From assembly GCF_003994235.2 (NCBI RefSeq), contig NZ_RYFG02000087.1:1-37962 (forward strand): 37,962 nt of DNA, given 5' to 3'. Shown piece by piece: positions 32,618 through 37,962 of the stretch. A program made the translations under genes and the position numbers. Every line of letters starts with the position of its first letter. The stretch's first letter is position 1. The stretch is from Candidatus Methylobacter oryzae. Lineage in GTDB: Bacteria; Pseudomonadota; Gammaproteobacteria; Methylococcales; Methylomonadaceae. Under the pieces are notes generated by a model. The model had not been told where the DNA came from. It saw only the letters and a program-made list of their open reading frames with translations, and did not search any database.

Positions 32618-33298
32618 CTATTCTTTTACCAATTGATAACCCTGGCCGCGCACCGTCTGAATATACGAACGCCCGTCCTGCTGACAGCCTAATTTCTGGC
32701 GAATGCTGCTCATATGCACATCGATACTTCTATCGAAACGCGCCAAAGGCCGTCCCAACGCTTTTTCGGATAGCTCATTCTTGGAAACGATACGGCCGGA
32801 ATTGGTCGCCAATGCTTCCAGCAAGTTAAATTCGGTGCTGGTCAGTTCCATATCCCGATCGAACCACGACACTTTGCGTTTTTCGCTCCATATTTTCAAC
32901 GGCCCGGCAATAATCGGCCCGTTATCTGAAACTAAAGACTGGGTTCGACGTAAAATTGCGCGGATGCGGGCGGCCAGCTCCCTTGGCGTACAAGGCTTGG
33001 GCACATAGTCGTCAGCGCCCGATTCCAAACCGATAATCCGGTCGACGTCATCGCCCCTGGCCGTAAACATCAGTACCGGAATACGGCTTTCGATACGGAT
33101 ACGGCTTAAAATCTCGGTGCCTTTTATATCCGGCAACATGATGTCAAGTATCACCAACTGGTAATCTCCCGATAAAGCCAGCCGCAGCCCCGACTCGCCC
33201 TGATGGGTCATTTCGACGCTAAAGCCGTCCTGCTCCAGATATTCCTTGAACAATCCGGCTAACTCGACATCGTCATCAACAATTAAAATCTTCGCCAC
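32618..33298 (-). CDS. cpxR: OmpR-family response regulator, CpxR-like
   Basis: Receives phosphate from the adjacent kinase and binds DNA. The receiver domain has DDD (8-10), the phospho-acceptor D52 in LVILDIMLPD, and the lysine in YVPKPC. The winged helix spans the C-terminal ~95 residues (TSTEFNLLEALATNSGRIVSKNEL, SIDVHMSSIRQKLG). I prefer the GTG at 33298 (MAKILIVDDD, 226 residues) because AGGTG stands six bases upstream; ATG at 33304 and GTG at 33307 are possible. Divergent from the CpxP-like gene with a GTAAA-N5-GTAAA box between. Confidence 0.9.
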   Translation of the reverse strand: MAKILIVDDDVELAGLFKEYLEQDGFSVEMTHQGESGLRLALSGDYQLVILDIMLPDIKGTEILSRIRIESRIPVLMFTARGDDVDRIIGLESGADDYVPKPCTPRELAARIRAILRRTQSLVSDNGPIIAGPLKIWSEKRKVSWFDRDMELTSTEFNLLEALATNSGRIVSKNELSEKALGRPLARFDRSIDVHMSSIRQKLGCQQDGRSYIQTVRGQGYQLVKE

Positions 33299-33370
33299 AA
33301 TCATCACCTATTCATTTGTTGACCGCATCATAACGTTGCCCCCCGATAATCGCCACAACGCCCCATCGGA

Positions 33371-33385
33371 TTTACCTGAATTTAC
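33371..33385 (-). promoter_or_regulatory. Consensus CpxR box
   Basis: On the minus strand the sequence is GTAAATTCAGGTAAA, an exact match to the known CpxR site GTAAA-N5-GTAAA. It lies between cpxR and the divergent cpxP-like gene and can serve either. Confidence 0.85.
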
Positions 33386-33482
33386 ATTTCAATAACAGCG
33401 CTTTACCAGCGCTCGAGCGATACTGGAGATGACGGAACCCAATCTATTCCGCCTCTATCATTAAACCTGTTTGGAGTTTTTT

Positions 33483-33920
33483 ATGCATAAACTGCTGCTG
33501 ATTTTATCTTTACTACCCGCAATAGCCCTGGCTAAGCCGCCTATCGATGACGAAACGTCTTGCAAGGATATGCCGTTTTTCAAGCATCATAGCCCCGAGA
33601 ACGGAGAAGAAGAGCCTTTACCGCGATTTTTGCATCAACTCGACCTGAGCGAAACACAAAAAACTCAAATCAAATCCTTGTTCAAAGCGCAACGGGCCGA
33701 AATCGACGCCAAGCTAAACGAAGCGAAAAGCATTGGAAAAGAAATTCACCAACTCAGTTTTTCCAGCGACTATAGCAATGTCAAAGTTCAGGCGCTGCTT
33801 GACAAGGCTGCAATCAGCCATAAAGCCATCGCATTGCAAAAATCCAGATTGGACAACGCCCTTTTTAAACTACTGACCGACGAGCAACAAAAACAATTGC
33901 AAAGCCGGTTCGAGGATTAA
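33483..33920 (+). CDS. CpxP/Spy-like periplasmic protein
   Basis: A 145-residue exported protein with a clean signal peptide (MHKLLLILSLLPAIALA, cleavage before KPP). The mature part is helical with two LTXXQ-type motifs, LDLSETQKTQI and LTDEQQKQLQ, characteristic of the CpxP/Spy group that dampens CpxA or acts as a periplasmic chaperone. ATG 33483 has GGAG six bases upstream. A TTG at 33471 would add four residues. It is divergent from cpxR and lies about 98 bases after the consensus CpxR box, so it is very likely activated by CpxR. Confidence 0.88.
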   Translation: MHKLLLILSLLPAIALAKPPIDDETSCKDMPFFKHHSPENGEEEPLPRFLHQLDLSETQKTQIKSLFKAQRAEIDAKLNEAKSIGKEIHQLSFSSDYSNVKVQALLDKAAISHKAIALQKSRLDNALFKLLTDEQQKQLQSRFED

Positions 33921-34009
33921 TTCTCGCGCATCTGTATCGTTCTTTGGCTCCGGCGTGGGAAGCGTCCATCTTTGATTTGAAGTTGTACGGATAACTTATG
34001 CCGATAGTC

Positions 34010-34042
34010 AGACCTTCCAGTTTTTTAAAACCTGGAAGGTCT
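34010..34042. repeat. Short form of the AGACCTTCCAG palindromic element
   Basis: AGACCTTCCAG (34010-34020) pairs perfectly with CTGGAAGGTCT (34032-34042) across an 11-base AT-rich loop. The same ends delimit the long element at 34952-35086. It may also serve as the terminator of the amidohydrolase gene. Confidence 0.75.
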
Positions 34043-34063
34043 CCGGTAGACGCCCTTAGACAA

Positions 34064-34909
34064 TCAAATATCCAGTCCCAACAAGCGTTTGGCATTGTTG
34101 AACAACACACCATCCAACACATCGTCTTGAAAGCCCAAATTCAAAAAATCCCCGACCGTCTGCGCCATCGCCCGGAACGGATAAGAGCTGCCGAACAGCA
34201 ACTGGTCGCGTAAAAAGCCGTTGGCCGCTTCGACGTACAACCGGCCGCCGGGCAGGAAAATATACATATCCGGGACCAGATAAACGTTGTCATAGCGGAA
34301 CGCGACGCCGATGACCTCGTTCACATACGGATAAAAGCCGTGGTAACAAACAATCGGCAGTTGCGGAAACGCCCGCGCGACCCGGCCTACCGCTTCCGGC
34401 CGGGCATAATCCAGGTCGGGCGTGGTCGGCCCCGACATCAGGAAAACCGGCACGTTGAGCCCAACGCAGGCTTCGTAAACCGGATAAAGCAACGGATCGT
34501 CGGCGTGCAGCGGCGGATTGCCGAAACCCGGTTCGATATTGACGCCGCGCAAGCCGAACTGCTTCACCGCGCGTTCGAGTTCGTCCAACGCATCGGGCTT
34601 TTGCGGATCGACGGACGCGATACCGATCAGCTCCGGATGCGGCGCGATGATTTCCAGCACCTGCGCATTCGAAACGATAAGGTTCGGCGTATCGCGGCCG
34701 ACGACGACAGCTGCGGTAATGCCGGCTTCGCGGATCTCCGCTACAAAAGCTTCGGTATTAACGGAACGCGTGAAATGCTCGTCGTGTTTCGAGCCGACGC
34801 GCCGGTTCAGCCATTTGGCGACTTCGTACTCGCCGGTTCCCGGCGTCGCGCCGTAAAAATCGTGCACAAAAGCCGGCCGGCTGCGCATGTCGATTATTTT
34901 TCTAGTCAT
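34064..34909 (-). CDS. Amidohydrolase-2 family metal-dependent hydrolase
   Basis: A 281-residue TIM-barrel protein of the amidohydrolase-2 (decarboxylase/hydrolase) type. Recognisable pieces are the N-terminal IIDMRSRP, FGLRGVNIEPGFG, LNVPVFLMSG, IVCYHGFYPYVNE and the C-terminal LLFGSSYPFRAMAQ. The usual N-terminal HxH metal ligands are replaced (DMRSRP), while H in YHGFYP and the SSYPF strand remain, so the metal site may be reduced. The substrate is unknown. It follows the ssu genes on the same strand, separated by a palindromic element, and may help process sulfonate-derived compounds (inference). Confidence 0.75.
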   Translation of the reverse strand: MTRKIIDMRSRPAFVHDFYGATPGTGEYEVAKWLNRRVGSKHDEHFTRSVNTEAFVAEIREAGITAAVVVGRDTPNLIVSNAQVLEIIAPHPELIGIASVDPQKPDALDELERAVKQFGLRGVNIEPGFGNPPLHADDPLLYPVYEACVGLNVPVFLMSGPTTPDLDYARPEAVGRVARAFPQLPIVCYHGFYPYVNEVIGVAFRYDNVYLVPDMYIFLPGGRLYVEAANGFLRDQLLFGSSYPFRAMAQTVGDFLNLGFQDDVLDGVLFNNAKRLLGLDI

Positions 34910-34951
34910 TGATTACTCGATTTAAATTAATTGATGTAGACGCCGTCGGTT

Positions 34952-35086
34952 AGACCTTCCAGGTTTTACGACTGCCACGGATGGCGGCCGAGACTGCTCC
35001 CGGCAGTCTTCGGCATTTCCTCCATCCATGGAGGTCAGAAGTGCTGGAGCCGCCGGGAGCGGCTCCAGTAAAAACCTGGAAGGTCT
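34952..35086. repeat. 135-bp multi-hairpin element with 16-bp inverted ends
   Basis: Ends AGACCTTCCAGGTTTT (34952-34967) and AAAACCTGGAAGGTCT (35071-35086) are perfect inverted repeats. Between them are further hairpins: AGACTGC-tcccg-GCAGTCT, CCTCCAT/ATGGAGG, and CTGGAGCCGC-cggga-GCGGCTCCAG. No coding potential. It separates ssuB from the amidohydrolase and could shape their shared transcript. The structure resembles a MITE or complex REP-type element. Confidence 0.85.
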
Positions 35087-35096
35087 GCCTAGCTGC

Positions 35097-35846
35097 TTAC
35101 TCCGGCTTGTTCAACACCCGCTGCAATATAGCTTCCTCCAGCTCTATCGCCCTGGGATGATCGCGATGTCGCGGGCGCGGCAAATCGATCGCGACGTCCA
35201 GGTCGATTTTGCCGCCGTCGAGCAATATCACCCGGTCGGCCAGCGCCACCGCTTCGGCAATGTCGTGCGTCACCAGCAACGCGGTGAATCCGGTTTCCAG
35301 CCAAATTTTTTCTATCAACCGTTGCATTTCTATCCGCGTCAGCGCATCCAGCGCGCCCAACGGCTCGTCCAGCAGCAACAGGCGCGGCTCGTGCACCAAC
35401 GCCCGCGCCAGCGCGACCCGTTGCCGCTGTCCGCCCGACAGCACCGACGGCCACTCGTCGGCTTTGGCTTCCAGGCCGACATGCTGTAACGCGGCCAATG
35501 CCCGGTCCTTGCGTTGCTTGCACAAACCCAGGCAAACGTTATCGAGCACTTTTTTCCACGGCAGCAGCCGCGCTTCCTGGAACATGACGCGGGCGCCGCC
35601 GTTAAGCCGGCGGTGAACCTGGCCGTCGTAATAAACGGCGCCGGTATCGGGCTGGTCCAATCCCGAAATCAACCGCAGCAAGGTGCTCTTGCCGCAGCCG
35701 CTACGGCCGACGATCGCGACAAACGTGCCGGGCTCGATATCCAGGTTCAAGTCTTCCAACACGGCCAGGTCGCCGAATTTCTTGCCGACTTGTTCCAATT
35801 TCAGGGCGAGGTTCGATGAGTTTTTTGAGATTGCTTGCGTTGCCAC
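35097..35846 (-). CDS. ssuB: Aliphatic sulfonate ABC transporter ATPase
   Basis: Energises sulfonate uptake. The 249-residue ATPase has Walker [10 protein letters not shown], signature [15 protein letters not shown] and Walker [14 protein letters not shown], followed by the H-loop [11 protein letters not shown]. The C-terminal [18 protein letters not shown] is typical of SsuB as opposed to TauB. The start is GTG at 35846 (MATQAISK). The gene follows ssuC by a 186-base gap occupied by an inverted-repeat element, so the operon is interrupted but still in the same direction. Confidence 0.9.
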   Translation of the reverse strand: MATQAISKNSSNLALKLEQVGKKFGDLAVLEDLNLDIEPGTFVAIVGRSGCGKSTLLRLISGLDQPDTGAVYYDGQVHRRLNGGARVMFQEARLLPWKKVLDNVCLGLCKQRKDRALAALQHVGLEAKADEWPSVLSGGQRQRVALARALVHEPRLLLLDEPLGALDALTRIEMQRLIEKIWLETGFTALLVTHDIAEAVALADRVILLDGGKIDLDVAIDLPRPRHRDHPRAIELEEAILQRVLNKPE

Positions 35847-35882
35847 GGGATACTCTTCAGCGTTGGTTAGGTATAAAAGTTG

Positions 35883-36014
35883 TCCACGAAAAGCGCGAAA
35901 GACACTAAAACGATCAAGTGTTACGTTAATTTGCCCCCAACTTCAGCAACGGCTTACAGTTAATAAGCGGTTGAAAACTTAATTTCTTTTCGTATTTTTC
36001 GTGCTTTTCGTGGA
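35883..36014. repeat. 132-bp inverted-repeat element between ssuC and ssuB
   Basis: TCCACGAAAAGCGCGAAA (35883-35900) and TTTCGTGCTTTTCGTGGA (35997-36014) pair at 17 of 18 positions. The central part is AT-rich and non-coding. It resembles a small non-autonomous element inserted into the ssu operon; no target duplication is evident by eye. Confidence 0.75.
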
Positions 36015-36032
36015 TGAAATGATTTTTTACAT

Positions 36033-36806
36033 TCAACGGCGCTTAAAACCGGGATGCCATTGCAAAACGCGCCATTCCAAAAAGTGCACTCCGGCATCGG
36101 CCAATTTGCCCAGCAGCGCGTAGATCAGGATCGCCAGCACGACGACGTCGGTTTTCATGAACTCGCGGGCGTTCATCGCCATGTAGCCGATGCCGGAGCT
36201 GGTCGCGATGGTTTCGGCGACAATCAGCGTCAGCCACATCAAGCCCAGCGCATAACGCAGCCCGACCAGGATCGACGGCAACGCGCCGGGAAAAATGATC
36301 TGGCTGAACAACTGCCACCGGTTCAGGCCGTACACCCGGCCCATTTCGATCAATTGCGGATCGGAGGTTTTGATGCCGTGGTAGGTATTCGCGTAAACCG
36401 GGAAAAACACGCCCAGCGTCACCAAAAACACCTTGCCGGCTTCGCCGATGCCGAACCAGATAATGACCAGCGGAATCAACGCCAGATGCGGCACGTTCCT
36501 GATCATTTGCACGGTGGTGTCAAGCAAGCGTTCGGCCGTTTTGGACAAGCCGTTAAGCAAACCCAGCAAGAATCCGATGCCGCCGCCGATCAGCAAGCCC
36601 CAACCGGCGCGGACGGCGCTGGCGGCGATGTTGGCCGTCAGTTCGCCGGACGCTGCCAGATTGATCGCCGAGCGCACGATGTCGATAGGCGCCGGCAGAA
36701 TCTGCGACGACAGCCAACTGTTTTGCACGGCAACGGCCCAAGCGGCGATCAGCGCGGCCGGCAACAGCCAGCCCGCGACGCCGCCAAACCACTTGAGCTT
36801 AATCAT
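36033..36806 (-). CDS. ssuC: Aliphatic sulfonate ABC transporter permease
   Basis: Inner-membrane channel for sulfonates, 257 residues with six predicted helices. The EAA-type loop contacting the ATPase is [28 protein letters not shown], typical of SsuC. The ATG at 36806 overlaps the ssuD stop by four bases (ATGA), so the two are translationally coupled. The order ssuD-ssuC-ssuB agrees with E. coli; ssuA and ssuE, if present, would be beyond the right edge. Confidence 0.92.
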   Translation of the reverse strand: MIKLKWFGGVAGWLLPAALIAAWAVAVQNSWLSSQILPAPIDIVRSAINLAASGELTANIAASAVRAGWGLLIGGGIGFLLGLLNGLSKTAERLLDTTVQMIRNVPHLALIPLVIIWFGIGEAGKVFLVTLGVFFPVYANTYHGIKTSDPQLIEMGRVYGLNRWQLFSQIIFPGALPSILVGLRYALGLMWLTLIVAETIATSSGIGYMAMNAREFMKTDVVVLAILIYALLGKLADAGVHFLEWRVLQWHPGFKRR

Positions 36807-37880
36807 GACGCGGCCGCCAGTTTGGTCACGACGTCGACATGGCCGGTATCGCCGACCGGACTCATATAAACGACGGCGTTCTCGTCGCGCTTGCCGGCAT
36901 CGACCGGCAGCAGCGGAAACAACAATTCGGCTACGCGGTAAGCTTCTTCAAGATGCGGATAGCCGGACAGCACGAAATGATCGACGCCCAAATCGGCGTA
37001 TTCCTGCAACCTTGCGGCGACGGTTTCCGGCGAACCGACCAGCGCGGTACCGGCCCCGCCCCGGACCAGGCCGACGCCGGCCCATAAATTCGGCGACACT
37101 TCCAAAGCTTCGCGGCTTCTCGATGCGCCCCATTGCGTCAATTCCGCCATCCGGCGCTGGCCTTCGGAATCGGAGCGCTTGAACGCCTGCTGCGCTTTGG
37201 CGACGGCATCGTCGTCCAGGTATTTGATCAAATCGTCGGCGGCGGCCCAGGCTTCTTGCTCGGTTTCGCGCACGATCACATGCAGCCGCAAGCCGTATTG
37301 CAACGTCCTGCCGGCTTTAGCCGCGCGTTGCTTGACGTCGGCGATTTTTTCCGCGACTTGCGCCGGCGGCTCGCCCCAACTCAGGTAGGTATCCATTTCC
37401 TCGGCGGCGAACTGGTGCGCGGCAGCGGACGAGCCGCCGAAATACAACGGCGGATGCGGTTTCTGCACCGGCGGGAACAGCAGTTTTCCGCCTTCGATCC
37501 GGGTATGCTCGCCTTCGAAATGAACTTCGCGGCCGGCCAGCAACTCTCGCCAGACCTGCAAAAACTCCTTGGCGTATTGATAGCGTTCGTCGTGCGCCTG
37601 GAAAATGCCGTCGCCGGCCAGTTCGGCCGAATCGCCGCCGACGACAACGTTCAACAATAAACGGCCGTTGGAAAAACGATCCAGCGTCGACGCCATCCTG
37701 GCCGCGGCGGCCGGGTTCAACAGCCCGGGACGCAACGCGACCAGGAACTTCAGGCGCTTGGTCAGCGCGACCAACGACGACGCGACGATCCAGGCATCTT
37801 CGCAAGTGCGGCCGGTCGGTATCAGCACGCCTTCGTAGCCCAGTTCGTCGACCGCGCGGGCGATTTGGCTCAGTGCGTGT
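36803..37880 (-). pseudogene. ssuD: Alkanesulfonate monooxygenase, 5'-truncated
   Basis: FMNH2-dependent cleavage of alkanesulfonates to sulfite and aldehyde. The family sequence is clear from [27 protein letters not shown] onward ([67 protein letters not shown]). In E. coli about 30 residues precede this region, including FLPTHGDG with an active-site histidine. Here that part is replaced by [19 protein letters not shown], which is unrelated. The frame stays open to 37930, so a hybrid protein is possible, but I expect it to be inactive. The break at ~37880 adjoins an inverted-repeat sequence. Confidence 0.75.
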
Positions 37881-37932
37881 TTTAAAAGTAGCCATTGAGT
37901 TGCAAAACCTGCAAAATTTAAAATTTGCAATG
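37878..37932. mobile_element. Probable end of an insertion element next to ssuD
   Basis: GTGTTTTAAAAGTAGCCATTG and CAATGGCTAAAAGAAAACAC form an imperfect inverted repeat around an AT-rich centre (37878-37898 and about 37927-37946). This sequence replaces the 5' part of ssuD. It is probably the end of a mobile element continuing past the window edge. No transposase is visible within the window. Confidence 0.4.
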
Positions 37933-37962
37933 GCTAAAAGAAAACACCGCAAGCGCTACCCA

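Noticed and set aside
34340-34912. 190-codon plus-strand frame opposite the amidohydrolase
   Set aside because: Antisense to a gene with recognisable domain structure; no ribosome site.
36054-36869. 271-codon plus-strand frame opposite ssuC
   Set aside because: It is antisense to a clear permease gene; the His/Gln/Asp-rich composition reflects complementary codons in GC-rich DNA.

Overview
The window is a piece of a gammaproteobacterial chromosome. Gene content and order point this way: tyrS next to a probable rRNA promoter, an MepM-like peptidase followed by anmK, argC-erpA, nagZ-hpt-mtnP, greB beside tRNA-Ser, and a Cpx-type envelope stress locus. The mixed base composition and many hairpin-rich intergenic repeats would fit a Methylococcales-type methanotroph. 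This is inference only, because no methane oxidation gene is present.

Layout. 1-5616: core genes tyrS, a divergent M23 peptidase and anmK, then argC and erpA on the minus strand. 5650-11934: a genomic island on an AT-richer background. It holds the remnant of a zeta-toxin-type TA pair, a four-gene minus-strand operon (HNH nuclease, unknown 200-aa protein, McrB-like AAA+ ATPase, McrC-like PD-(D/E)XK nuclease) and a divergent WYL regulator. The island is bracketed by two imperfect copies, about 115 bp each, of the promoter and start of the adjacent quinone oxidoreductase gene. 11987-20711: sulfur metabolism. It comprises an oxidoreductase-sseA pair, a Uma2 nuclease, a FisR-like sigma-54 activator, a persulfide dioxygenase-rhodanese fusion behind a textbook sigma-54 promoter, a sulfide:quinone oxidoreductase flanked by copies of a 55-bp repeat, and a SulP transporter.

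20712-23931: a HEPN-motif protein of unknown function sits in a roughly 1-kb insertion, flanked by a decayed copy of the 3' end of the neighbouring membrane-protein gene. HIT and FliL-like genes follow. 24005-27641: nagZ, hpt, mtnP, slyD, greB and tRNA-Ser(UGA). A minus-strand tRNA-fMet pseudogene lies at 27767-27833. 28110-29892: small hypotheticals and a membrane-anchored lytic transglycosylase. 30402-33920: an EF-hand protein and a CpxR/CpxA pair with a divergent CpxP/Spy-like gene and a consensus CpxR box. 34064-37930: sulfonate use (amidohydrolase, ssuB, ssuC, ssuD), broken up by palindromic repeat elements. ssuD has lost its N-terminus at what looks like the end of an insertion element close to the window edge.

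How parts work together. SQR makes sulfane sulfur from sulfide, the dioxygenase and rhodanese convert it onward, and SulP may move the resulting anion; the adjacent FisR-like activator probably controls this through the palindrome at 16108-16122. MtnP releases hypoxanthine, which the adjacent phosphoribosyltransferase can return to IMP. AnmK, NagZ, the M23 peptidase and the transglycosylase all act on cell wall turnover. The most promising under-described system is the island's WYL / HNH / unknown / McrB / McrC set, which has an 8-bp inverted repeat between the divergent genes as a candidate operator.
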